From assembly GCF_017742215.1 (NCBI RefSeq), contig NZ_JAGHKP010000001.1, positions 744,001-808,000 of the forward strand: a DNA stretch of 64,000 nucleotides, given 5' to 3'. A program made the translations under genes and the position numbers. Every line of letters begins with the position of its first letter. The stretch's first letter is position 1. This document shows positions 1-7,617 of this stretch, in pieces. The stretch comes from Chitinophaga chungangae. Lineage in GTDB: Bacteria; Bacteroidota; Bacteroidia; Chitinophagales; Chitinophagaceae. Under the pieces are notes generated by a model. The model was not told the DNA's origin, did not search any database, and was given only the letters and a program-made list of their open reading frames with translations.

Positions 1-606
1 ATGGTCCGGCACCACCTTGCGGATATCTGCCACGGCGCTGGCCTGCGTGGCGCCTACCACGAACATCATATTATCAGGCGAGCCCCATGAGGCGCATGTT
101 CTCATCACGTTTTCATACAATTTTTCCTTTCCCAGCGTCTGCTTCTGGAAATCGGCGCTGCCCGCGTTGGAGGTAAGCCCCAGTACGATCGCCCATTTTT
201 CCGGGAAGGCGAGGAAAGGCTCCACGCTGTCGCGGCCCATGTAAGGCGCCACGGTCACGGAATCGAAGCCGTAGGTTTCGTAGAAGGTTTTGGCGTAATA
301 AGTGGAAGTATTGCCGATATCGCCGCGTTTGGCGTCGGCGATGGTGAATATGTCTTTCGGGATGTATTCCACGGTGCGCTGCAGGCTTTCCCAGCCGCGG
401 ATGCCCTGGCATTCATAAAAGGCCGTGTTGATCTTGTAAGCAACGCAAAGGTCTTTTGTAGCGTCGATGATGGCCTTGTTGAAGGCGAACATCGGGTCGG
501 GGTGGGATAGCAGGTGTTTGGGGATCTTGTGAATGTCCGTATCGAGACCGACACATAAATAAGACTTCCTGTCCCTGATGAGCTGCACCAATTCCTGTCT
601 GTTCAT
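1..606 (-). CDS. pyrF: Orotidine 5'-phosphate decarboxylase, 3' end cut by window edge
   Basis: Final step of de novo UMP synthesis: decarboxylates OMP to UMP in the cytoplasm. The first 202 codons are present and the reading frame is open to base 1, so the C-terminus lies outside the window. The N-terminus reads [22 protein letters not shown], and the catalytic block [13 protein letters not shown] (Asp-Ala-Lys-Arg-Gly-Asp) is clear at 301-345. The spacing fits the longer 'type 2' bacterial OMP decarboxylases of about 270-280 residues. The start at 606 is the ATG directly before the first conserved residues. Transcribed divergently from the 722 gene. Identity is secure; only completeness is unknown. 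Confidence 0.93.
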   Translation of the reverse strand, partial: MNRQELVQLIRDRKSYLCVGLDTDIHKIPKHLLSHPDPMFAFNKAIIDATKDLCVAYKINTAFYECQGIRGWESLQRTVEYIPKDIFTIADAKRGDIGNTSTYYAKTFYETYGFDSVTVAPYMGRDSVEPFLAFPEKWAIVLGLTSNAGSADFQKQTLGKEKLYENVMRTCASWGSPDNMMFVVGATQASAVADIRKVVPDH

Positions 607-658
607 AGTGTAATTTGCAATTAGCAGCGAATTTCAGGCATTTTTGCCAAATCCCCAT

Positions 659-690
659 TTTGATTTTCCGATTTAAGTGCTTATTTTTTG
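659..690 (+). promoter_or_regulatory. Predicted Bacteroidota-type promoter for the 722 gene
   Basis: TTTG at 659-662 is followed after 19 bp by TATTTTTTG at 682-690, close to the known Bacteroidota housekeeping pattern TTTG-N17-23-TAnnTTTG (one extra T). Transcription would start near 697, about 25 bp before the ATG at 722. This is inferred from pattern and position only. Confidence 0.4.
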
Positions 691-721
691 CTGTGCCACG
701 GTATGTAAAAACTAGATTCCC

Positions 722-1582
722 ATGAAATTATCCGCGTTGTTCAGCCTGTTATTCGCCCTCGTATGGCCTTTTTTGCAATCGAATGCGCAAACGCTGCCGC
801 AGATCGGCGTAGCCACTTCTTTCGACAACGACAGCCTGCTCAGCAGCGCCGGTTACGTGTATATCGAAGAATCAGCCCGTAAACTGCTTGCCCCCGGTGT
901 GCCCGATTCCACCTACCGCCACCAGCTGGCCCGCCTCAAAGCCATGAAGCTCGAAGTACGCTCCTGCAACCTTTTCCTGCCCGGCACCATCCGCCTCATC
1001 GGCCCCGGCGCCACGCCCGAAAAAGAAATTCTCGGGTATGTGGACACCCTCATGTCTCACGCCCGTGAAGCCGGCATCAAGATCATCGTGTTCGGCAGCG
1101 CCGGCTCCCGCAAACTGCTCGACGGCATGGACCGGCAAACTTCCGTCAAAGAACTGGTCGCCATTTCCCGCAAAATGGCACAGGTGGCCGCTAAATACGA
1201 CCGGATCATCGCCATTGAAAACCTGAACAGCACGGAAGATAATTTCCTTACCACCCTCGAAATGGTCACCAGCCTGGTGAAAGCCGTGGACCATCCGAAT
1301 TTCAGGATCACGGCAGACATCTATCATATGAAAAAAGAATCGGAAGATCCGGAACATATCGTGAAAGCCGCGCCCTGGCTGGTGCATTGCCACATCGCCG
1401 AAAAAGAAGGCCGCCGCGCGCCGGGCACGCTGCCGGAAGATTTCAGGCCTTATTTCGCCGCGCTGAAAAAAGCCGGCTACAAAGGCCGCATCACCATCGA
1501 ATGCAGGTGGGAAAACATGAAGGAAGAATGCAGGCCCGCATTGGTATTCATGCAGCAGCAGCTCAAAGAAGCCTATCAATAA
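722..1582 (+). CDS. Exported sugar phosphate isomerase/epimerase-like TIM-barrel protein
   Basis: 286 residues: a signal peptide (about 1-22, ending near SNAQ), then a xylose-isomerase-like TIM barrel (AP endonuclease 2 superfamily). The usual metal-binding set can be read: Glu in AIENLN, Asp in TADIYHM, His in VHCHIAE and Glu in ITIECRW, so a divalent metal-dependent isomerase or epimerase is expected. The substrate cannot be read from sequence. It lies 41 bp upstream of a Gfo/Idh/MocA oxidoreductase that also has an export signal, so the two probably form an operon acting on the same sugar outside the cytoplasm. Family assignment is firm, specific activity unknown. Confidence 0.8.
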   Translation: MKLSALFSLLFALVWPFLQSNAQTLPQIGVATSFDNDSLLSSAGYVYIEESARKLLAPGVPDSTYRHQLARLKAMKLEVRSCNLFLPGTIRLIGPGATPEKEILGYVDTLMSHAREAGIKIIVFGSAGSRKLLDGMDRQTSVKELVAISRKMAQVAAKYDRIIAIENLNSTEDNFLTTLEMVTSLVKAVDHPNFRITADIYHMKKESEDPEHIVKAAPWLVHCHIAEKEGRRAPGTLPEDFRPYFAALKKAGYKGRITIECRWENMKEECRPALVFMQQQLKEAYQ

Positions 1583-1623
1583 CACAGCATAGCACAATCA
1601 CTACAACAAAAAAATGATCCGAT

Positions 1624-2994
1624 ATGACCGAAGTTAAAAAGGACCGCCGCGAATTCCTGAAACTGTCCCTGATGGGCGGCGCGGGCGTTGCACTCAGCGC
1701 AATGGGGATGCCGGCCAGCAGCTACGCCCGCATCATGGGCGCCAACGACCGGGTAAACGTAGGCGTGGTGGGTTTTTCAGACCGTTTCAGACAGGCGCTT
1801 ATGCCCTGTTTTATGGGGAACCGCAAAGATTTGAACTTTGATATCGTGGCCGTGTCCGACATCTGGAACAGGCGCCGCGAAGAAGGGAAAGCCATTCTTG
1901 AAAAACAACTGGGGCACGGCATACAGACCTGCGTGAACAACGACGAACTGTACAAGATCAAAGACCTCGACGCGGTGATGATCGCCACGGCAGACTTCCA
2001 GCACGCTTTTCATGCCACCGAAGCCGTTAATAACAAAAAAGATGTGTACTGTGAAAAACCTTTCGCCGAAACCATGGCCGACGCGCGGATGGCGCTCAAA
2101 GCAGTGAAAGAATCCGGCAAAGTGTTCCAGGTAGGCACGCAGCGCAGAAGCGGGACAAGCTATCACGCCGCCGCCAAATTCATACAAGAGGGAAAATTCG
2201 GCCCCATCACCATGGTGGAAATGACCTGGAACGTAAACCAGCCGGGCCGCTGGCGCAGGCCGGACCTTACGGGGTCCATCAAAGAATCGGATGTAGACTG
2301 GCAACGTTTTCTCTGCACGCGCCCCAAAGACAGCTGGGACCCGCGCAAATACCTCGAGTTCCGCCTATTCTGGCCTTATTCCTCCGGCATTTTCGGCCAG
2401 TGGATGACGCACCAGATCGATACGGTCCACTGGTTCAGCGGTCTCAAACACCCGCGCAGCGCCGTTGCCAACGGCGGCATCTACCAGTGGAAAGACGGCC
2501 GCACAAACGCAGACACGCTCACCGCAGTGTTCGACTATGGCCCGCAAAACGACCCCTCCAACGGTTTCCAGGTGGTATACAGCTCCCGCTTCCACAATTC
2601 GGCAGGCGGCACCAAGGAATTGTATTTTTCCAACGGCGGCATGATCGATATGAGCACGAATAAGATCAGTCCTACCGGCGGCCTTCGCGAAAGGGAAGCG
2701 AAAGAAATGGGCATGAAGGCGAACCTGCTGCCGGAGCTCGACCTCAGCAAAAACGCCGCTGCAGTGGAAGCCGGCGCCAACACCGGCGGCGACGATACCA
2801 CGAACGCGCATGTGCGCAACTGGATGGAATGCGTAAGAAAACAGGACGTGAAAACGAATGCGCCCATCGAAGCCGCATATTCCCATTCCATCGCGCTCAT
2901 CATGGGCACCGCCGCTTACAGAACGGGCATGAAAGCAACATTCGACGAAGCCAAACAAGACGTAATCGTAGGAGGGAAGGTGTTTACACTATAA
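1624..2994 (+). CDS. Gfo/Idh/MocA family oxidoreductase with Tat signal
   Basis: 456 residues. The N-terminus holds a twin-arginine signal (DRREFLKLSLMGGAGVALSAMG, Arg-Arg near residue 9), so the folded protein, probably with bound NAD(P), would be exported through Tat. The Rossmann domain begins at about residue 38 (VNVGVVGFSDRF, a variant glycine loop). The family's conserved Glu-Lys-Pro is present in DVYCEKPFAETMADA. The C-terminal half is the alpha/beta domain of the family. These enzymes oxidise or reduce sugars and cyclitols with a tightly held nicotinamide cofactor. Gene order suggests it works with the upstream isomerase. The 3' end is followed after 18 nt by a very long stem-loop. 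Confidence 0.85.
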   Translation: MTEVKKDRREFLKLSLMGGAGVALSAMGMPASSYARIMGANDRVNVGVVGFSDRFRQALMPCFMGNRKDLNFDIVAVSDIWNRRREEGKAILEKQLGHGIQTCVNNDELYKIKDLDAVMIATADFQHAFHATEAVNNKKDVYCEKPFAETMADARMALKAVKESGKVFQVGTQRRSGTSYHAAAKFIQEGKFGPITMVEMTWNVNQPGRWRRPDLTGSIKESDVDWQRFLCTRPKDSWDPRKYLEFRLFWPYSSGIFGQWMTHQIDTVHWFSGLKHPRSAVANGGIYQWKDGRTNADTLTAVFDYGPQNDPSNGFQVVYSSRFHNSAGGTKELYFSNGGMIDMSTNKISPTGGLREREAKEMGMKANLLPELDLSKNAAAVEAGANTGGDDTTNAHVRNWMECVRKQDVKTNAPIEAAYSHSIALIMGTAAYRTGMKATFDEAKQDVIVGGKVFTL

Positions 2995-3380
2995 TTTTCC
3001 CCGCGCTATGGTGGGCCGGGTTGAAATATATATTTTAAGAAAATAAACTGGGCTGTGTGTTTCTTTTTATCGTGCTCAGTATTTTCTTAAAATATATATT
3101 TCAACCCGGCCCTTCTTTTTTGACTGCGTTGGAAAATTTTAGTGTTTTTTGGTGGGAGCAGGGGAAATTGGTGGGTTGGGGGAGTGTTTTCTTTTTTTGC
3201 ATTGGCATTGGGGATCTCAATCAGGTGAATGTTTGTGGCATGACGAATTTTCATCCTCCATCTTTTTTCATGGAATTTCCCCCGGGGAAAAGAGATCATT
3301 CAAATTTTTATAAAAAGCTGTGCATCCTGCCCCGAAATGCAAGACAAAGTTCTTTTTATAAAAATTTGAATGATCTCTTT
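2995..3380. other. Convergent gene-free gap holding two long stem-loops
   Basis: The only stretch over 300 bp without a convincing gene. It separates the converging 1624 and 3381 genes and is AT- and T-rich. Two long perfect inverted repeats (3013-3112 and 3288-3381) account for about half of it. In the remaining 3113-3287 I see T-rich spacer and no promoter, tRNA or coding signal; the open frames there lack codon bias or homology that I recognise. Confidence 0.7.
3013..3112 (+). repeat. Giant stem-loop 1, sense to the 1624 gene
   Basis: Perfect 33-bp inverted repeat: arm 3013-3045 pairs with arm 3080-3112, around a 34-nt centre (3046-3079). Inside the centre, after an AA bulge, CTGGGC can pair with GCTCAG (one G-T wobble), leaving a 20-nt apical loop that contains TTTC. 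It starts 18 nt after the stop of the 1624 gene and is followed by TTCTTTTTT, so it could end transcription. The length and perfection exceed a normal terminator. Its centre resembles that of the second element when each is read in the direction of its own upstream gene. Confidence 0.85.
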
Positions 3381-3381
3381 T
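3288..3381 (-). repeat. Giant stem-loop 2, sense to the 3381 gene
   Basis: Perfect 30-bp inverted repeat: arm 3288-3317 with arm 3352-3381, again around exactly 34 nt (3318-3351). Read on the minus strand, the direction of the adjacent gene, the centre begins AACT, contains TTTC at the same place and ends TGCACAG, matching element 1 at 18 of 34 positions while the long arms differ. The outer arm touches the stop codon of the 3381 gene. Possible roles are an RNA 3'-end element, a terminator or a small mobile repeat; none is proven. Confidence 0.85.
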
Positions 3382-3998
3382 TAGCTGCGCCGTTTAATCA
3401 TTTCAGCAGCGATCTCCTGTGCGCCGGATGAGGGATGCTGCTGTAAATGCTGCACCACGCTGGCATAATCTTTATCGCTTTTATTCTGACTGAGCTTAAA
3501 ACGCGTATCGATGCGCGTGATAGCGATCTCGAAACCGGTAATGGCTTTGAGATTGTTGCGGATCTCTTTTTCGCCGATGTCTGACATGGTTACGGGGCGC
3601 CGGCTGGCGGCTTCGTATTTGTTCATCAGCGCCCCGAGCGATTCGATAAGCTCGTTTTCGCTCTGGATGCGGAGTGTGCCGTATACGTGCACTGCAATAT
3701 AATTCCAGGTGGGGATCTTATCTTTTTCGTACCAGGAAGAAGAAATGTAGGCGTGGGGGTCGGAGAATACCGTGAGGAAAGTTTGCCCGCTGGTGAAAGC
3801 CGCGGCCTGCGTGTTGGCATTCGCGATATGACCGCGGAGCACGAACTCGCCGGGAGATTTTTCCGCCAGCTCAACCGGCAGGTGCGTACCTGTGGGGAGG
3901 CCGTCCTGCACGCTGATCAACAGCGCAAAACTATGCCGGTGGATAAACGCCGCGATGGTTTCCCAATCCTGTTCCTGGTGAAGGCGTGGAGCGTACAT
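3381..3998 (-). CDS. PaiB-like FMN-binding protein
   Basis: 205 residues of the FMN_bind_2/PaiB family, with a split-barrel flavin fold. Diagnostic stretches are FLTVFSDPHAYISSSWY and the following KIPTWNYIAVHVYGTL, both typical of this family; residues about 140-195 form the C-terminal helical part. In Bacillus, PaiB was described as a negative regulator of sporulation and protease genes; in most bacteria it is an uncharacterised flavin or heme-binding protein. The gene is single and convergent with the 1624 gene. The start at 3998 is supported by the typical MYAPRLHQEQD opening, just 76 bp from the divergent RDD gene. Confidence 0.82.
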   Translation of the reverse strand: MYAPRLHQEQDWETIAAFIHRHSFALLISVQDGLPTGTHLPVELAEKSPGEFVLRGHIANANTQAAAFTSGQTFLTVFSDPHAYISSSWYEKDKIPTWNYIAVHVYGTLRIQSENELIESLGALMNKYEAASRRPVTMSDIGEKEIRNNLKAITGFEIAITRIDTRFKLSQNKSDKDYASVVQHLQQHPSSGAQEIAAEMIKRRS

Positions 3999-4074
3999 TT
4001 TTTGTTGTGTTTGATTTTATGTATGTTAGTGATATCGTTTTCCCGTTTCTATTCCCCTTAATAATACCTGTACC

Positions 4075-4494
4075 ATGAAACATTCGTCTGACCTCGAAGT
4101 TATCGAATATCCCCTTTTGATTAAAAGGATACAGTCGGCGACCGCCGATTTCCTGGTGATTATTTTGCTGATGCTGGTTGCTTCCAAGCTGCTGGAGGCT
4201 TTGGGTGAAGACAGGCCCGACTGGGTGAATATCGTTCTTTTTATCGCGGTATGGGGCGTATATGAGCCGCTTTGCACGGCTTTCGCCTGTACCGCCGGCA
4301 ACCTGGTGTGCGGCATCCGGGTGAGGGACGTGAAAGATCCGGGAAAGAGGATCTGTTTGGGGAAGGCGTACATCCGCTATATACTGAAGGCTGCGCTGGG
4401 CTGGTTGTCTTTTTTAACGATTCATTCCAATCCCGAACGCCGCGCCATTCATGACCTCGGCGCCGGGAGTGTAATGATTATAAAAAGAGCTTAA
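4075..4494 (+). CDS. RDD family membrane protein
   Basis: 139 residues, small inner-membrane protein of the RDD family. Two hydrophobic helices are visible (about residues 22-42 and 52-76), followed by the amphipathic conserved region GNLVCGIRVRDVKDPGKRICLGKAYIRYILKA and a final hydrophobic stretch ending with the family-type RRAIHDLGAGSVMI. Function is unknown for most members; some have been linked to ion transport. Its stop codon overlaps that of the converging mrp gene in the four bases TTAA (4491-4494), so neither gene has its own terminator there. Confidence 0.8.
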   Translation: MKHSSDLEVIEYPLLIKRIQSATADFLVIILLMLVASKLLEALGEDRPDWVNIVLFIAVWGVYEPLCTAFACTAGNLVCGIRVRDVKDPGKRICLGKAYIRYILKAALGWLSFLTIHSNPERRAIHDLGAGSVMIIKRA

Positions 4495-5588
4495 ACTACG
4501 ATCTCCACGATCTTTGTCGGGGCGATGTTGGCATTGCGCATCGCGATGCTGCGGGCGGTATTGCCTGCAAATTCGGCGAACGCTTCTTTGGTAACGGAAT
4601 CGTTGCCTGCAACCGCGGGCACGCCTTCGTCGCCGCCTTCGCGGATGCTTTGCACCAGCGGGATCTGTCCCAGGAAGGGAATTTCCAGTTCTTCAGCGAG
4701 CCTTTTGCCGCCTTCCTTGCCAAAAATATAATACTTGTTCTGCGGCAGCTCGGCCGGCGTGAAATACGCCATATTCTCCACCAAACCGATGATCGGCACG
4801 CGGATCTGCGGGCTGCTGAACATGCTGATACCTTTTTTGGCGTCCGCCAGGGCAACGTCCTGCGGCGTGGTTACGATCACCGCGCCCGTAACAGGCACCG
4901 TCTGCACCAGCGTAAGATGGATATCACCGGTGCCGGGAGGCATATCAATGATCAGGTAATCCAGTTCTTCCCAGTACACATCGCTCACGAATTGTTTCAG
5001 CGCGCTGCTGGCCATGGGGCCACGCCATACGATGGCCTGTTTTTCGTCTACCAGTAGACCGATAGACATGAATTTGATGCCGTATTTCTCCATCGGCACG
5101 ATCATGCCTTTGCCGTCCACGTTCACCATCATCGGGCGCTCGCCGCGTACCCCGAACATGATGGGCACGGAAGGGCCGTAAATATCGGCGTCCATCAGGC
5201 CTACCTTGGCGCCATCCTGCGCGAGCGCAAGGGCCAGGTTGGCCGCTACGGTGGATTTGCCCACGCCGCCTTTGCCGGAGGCCACCATGATGATATTTTT
5301 AACGTTCGGCAGCAGCGATTTGCCGTCCTTACGGTTGGAGCTTACGTTTGCGGTCATTTTTACCTCTACCTCAGCCTCTTTGCTCACCAGGTGAACGATC
5401 GCGTTTATACAGGCGTTTTTGATCATTTCCTTCAGCGGACAGGCCGGTGTGGTGAGCACTACCGTGAATTTTACTTTATTGCCGTCGACCTCAATGTCCT
5501 TCACCATGTTAAGGGTCACCAAATCCTTGCCCAGATCGGGTTCTTCCACATTCGACAGTGCCTCGAGGACCTTTTCTTTTGTGATCAT
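4491..5588 (-). CDS. mrp: Mrp/ApbC-type P-loop ATPase, iron-sulfur cluster carrier family
   Basis: 365 residues. Residues 1-90 are a MIP18/DUF59-type domain (TKEKVLEALSNVEEPDLGKDLVTLNMV). The deviant Walker A P-loop ASGKGGVGKST follows at about 103-113, with the Mrp signature YLIIDMPPGTGD at about 215. The family moves or assembles Fe-S clusters. The CxxC found after the 'ENM' motif in E. coli Mrp and Nbp35 is replaced here by ENMAYFTPAELPQNKYYIFG, with no cysteines; I recall this as usual in Bacteroidota, which raises the question of how the cluster is held. Faces the RDD gene tail to tail. Confidence 0.9.
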   Translation of the reverse strand: MITKEKVLEALSNVEEPDLGKDLVTLNMVKDIEVDGNKVKFTVVLTTPACPLKEMIKNACINAIVHLVSKEAEVEVKMTANVSSNRKDGKSLLPNVKNIIMVASGKGGVGKSTVAANLALALAQDGAKVGLMDADIYGPSVPIMFGVRGERPMMVNVDGKGMIVPMEKYGIKFMSIGLLVDEKQAIVWRGPMASSALKQFVSDVYWEELDYLIIDMPPGTGDIHLTLVQTVPVTGAVIVTTPQDVALADAKKGISMFSSPQIRVPIIGLVENMAYFTPAELPQNKYYIFGKEGGKRLAEELEIPFLGQIPLVQSIREGGDEGVPAVAGNDSVTKEAFAEFAGNTARSIAMRNANIAPTKIVEIVV

Positions 5589-5696
5589 AAATTGATGTTA
5601 AAATTGTTTCCGATCTGCAAAGTTAACCTAAATTGATGTTTAATTTGTTGGTTTTATATTCGTGTTTCCGGGAGGAACATATATCTTAGTAGCTGC

Positions 5697-6335
5697 ATGC
5701 ATAAGAAACTGATCATACTATTTTCCCTGCTGTTTATGCCGTTTTTGCTAAGAGCGCAGCTGAAAGCGTTCAAAGACAGCATTATACAAATTTCCGGTAT
5801 TACCATGACGGCCGACAGCCTCCGCGCGATCCCCGCGGTGAGCATCCTCGTGAAAGGCCAGAACCGCGGCACTATTTCCAATAGCCAGGGCGTGTTTTCC
5901 ATCGTGGCCTTCAAAGGCGACACCCTTACTTTCAGCGCCGTAGGTTTCCGTAAAAAAGACTACAGGATTCCGGTGGAACTGGTCGGGAACAGCTATTCCC
6001 TTATTCAATTGATGACGGAAGACACGCTTTACCTCGCCGAAACCGTGATCCATCCATATCCCACCCGCCGCGAATTTGAAAAGATGTTCGTGAATATGGA
6101 CATCCCCAACGATATGTACGAAGTGGCCCGAAAAAACAACGAACAGGCCAAATTGCGCGCCATGGCCCGTTACATACCGGTAGACGGCGGCGGCGCCTAT
6201 AACGTGTTCATGCAAAAACAGCAGCAATCGCTCTACTACGCCGGGCAAACCCCGCCGCAGAACATCTTTAACCCGCTGGCCTGGGCCCAGTTCATCGAAT
6301 CGTGGAAACGCGGCGATTTCAAGCGCAAAGATTAA
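5697..6335 (+). CDS. Exported protein with carboxypeptidase-regulatory-like domain
   Basis: 212 residues, signal peptide about 1-19 (ending LLRAQ). Residues about 35-100 match the beta-sandwich 'carboxypeptidase D regulatory-like' domain common at the N-terminus of Bacteroidota outer-membrane receptors: IPAVSILVKGQNRGTISNSQGVFSIVAFKGDTLTFSAVGFRKK. Here it stands alone, with a polar C-terminal tail (about 120-212) that I do not recognise. It is followed after 104 bp by the hydroxyacyl-CoA dehydrogenase gene, so co-transcription is possible. Role unknown. Confidence 0.7.
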   Translation: MHKKLIILFSLLFMPFLLRAQLKAFKDSIIQISGITMTADSLRAIPAVSILVKGQNRGTISNSQGVFSIVAFKGDTLTFSAVGFRKKDYRIPVELVGNSYSLIQLMTEDTLYLAETVIHPYPTRREFEKMFVNMDIPNDMYEVARKNNEQAKLRAMARYIPVDGGGAYNVFMQKQQQSLYYAGQTPPQNIFNPLAWAQFIESWKRGDFKRKD

Positions 6336-6439
6336 ACATCAACGGTTATCCTGATCCAAACTCCTGCGGCTATGTGCGGCCCGGAATGCCTTTTTCCTTA
6401 AATTGCCGCTCATTGATCAACCACCAAAATAGATCTTCT

Positions 6440-7327
6440 ATGCAGAAAGTAGCTGTGATCGGCGCAGGCACCATGGGAAACGGCATCGCTCACGTATTCG
6501 CCCAGCACGGGTTTGCGGTTCACCTCGTAGATGTGTCGCAACAGGCGCTGGATAAAGCGCTGGACACCATCATCCGCAACCTCAACCGCCAGTTGTCCAA
6601 AGAAAGCATTACCGAGGCAGACAAACAGCAGACCATTTCCAATCTCCATACCTTCACCAGCCTCGCCGCCGGCGTGCAGAACGTAGACCTGGTGGTGGAA
6701 GCCGCCACGGAAAACGTGGAGCTGAAACTGAAGATCTTCCGCGAGCTGGACGAACATACCGGCCCGGACGTAATTCTGGCCAGCAATACTTCTTCCATTT
6801 CCATCACGAAGATCGCCGCGGTTACCCAAAAACCCGGAAAAGTGATCGGCATGCATTTCATGAACCCCGTGCCCGTGATGAAACTCGTGGAGATCATCAA
6901 CGGTTACGCAACTGAAAAAAGCGTGACGGAACACATCACGGAACTTTCCAAAAAACTCGGTAAAGTGCCCAGCGTGGCAAACGATTACCCCGGGTTTATC
7001 GCCAACCGAATCCTGATGCCGATGATCAACGAAGCGATCTACACCTTATACGAAGGTGTGGGCGGCGTAGAAGAGATCGATACGGTGATGAAACTCGGCA
7101 TGGCCCATCCCATGGGCCCCTTGCAGCTGGCGGATTTCATCGGGCTGGACGTTTGCCTGTCTATCCTCAACGTGCTGTACGACGGCTTCGGCAATCAGAA
7201 ATACGCGCCCTGCCCTTTATTGGTGAACATGGTGACCGCCGGTTACCTGGGCGCCAAAAGCGGCGAAGGGTTTTATAAATATACCGCGGGCAGTAAGGAC
7301 CTCGTGGTGAGCGAACGTTTTCTCTGA
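6440..7327 (+). CDS. 3-hydroxybutyryl-CoA dehydrogenase
   Basis: 295 residues, cytoplasmic. The NAD-binding loop VIGAGTMGNGIA is at residues about 4-15 and the catalytic His region GMHFMNPVPVMKLVEII at about 136-152. The C-terminal 3HCDH domain runs from about 185 to 285 and includes YPGFIANRILMPMINEAIYTLYEGV. Oxidises (S)-3-hydroxyacyl-CoA in fatty-acid or butyrate-type metabolism. The frame is open further upstream to 6302, but the protein starts at the ATG at 6440 because the glycine loop must lie within the first 15 residues and the upstream codons overlap the previous gene. A hairpin follows the stop. Confidence 0.92.
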   Translation: MQKVAVIGAGTMGNGIAHVFAQHGFAVHLVDVSQQALDKALDTIIRNLNRQLSKESITEADKQQTISNLHTFTSLAAGVQNVDLVVEAATENVELKLKIFRELDEHTGPDVILASNTSSISITKIAAVTQKPGKVIGMHFMNPVPVMKLVEIINGYATEKSVTEHITELSKKLGKVPSVANDYPGFIANRILMPMINEAIYTLYEGVGGVEEIDTVMKLGMAHPMGPLQLADFIGLDVCLSILNVLYDGFGNQKYAPCPLLVNMVTAGYLGAKSGEGFYKYTAGSKDLVVSERFL

Positions 7328-7333
7328 AAAATT

Positions 7334-7364
7334 GTAACCCGCCGGCACAAGCCTGGCGGGTTAC
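7334..7364 (+). terminator. Hairpin after the hydroxyacyl-CoA dehydrogenase gene
   Basis: GTAACCCGCC (7334-7343) pairs perfectly with GGCGGGTTAC (7355-7364), and three further G-C pairs extend inward. It lies 6 nt after the stop codon. The downstream stretch is only weakly T-rich, so it may act as a terminator or a 3' protective hairpin. Confidence 0.6.
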
Positions 7365-7617
7365 TCATTCAAAATCCCATATCAAATCAAAATCTTTTTC
7401 TGCATCGCATGGCTTGGCTGCGCAGACAGCAAAAAATAATATTGCCAGGTGTTTCATCTGCCTTCCGGCACGTACATACGTTGCGGCATACCCGTTTCCG
7501 TTAGATCGTTAAAGAAGCGCATATCAATGCCTGTTTCATTTTCATGAAATCAATTTAACGAGTGCTGATTGATGCTAGAGGGTTACTGATTGATTAACAG
7601 GATTCCGTTGTTTTTGT

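Noticed and set aside
5589..5640. 11-bp direct repeat AAATTGATGTT (5589-5599 and 5630-5640) before mrp.
   Set aside because: AT-rich and without symmetry or a known regulator; kept only as a note.
7365..7617. Convergent gap with a 9-bp direct repeat CTGATTGAT (7565-7573 and 7586-7594, 21 bp apart).
   Set aside because: Two short AT-rich repeats behind two converging genes; no promoter context, tRNA or coding signal to give them meaning.
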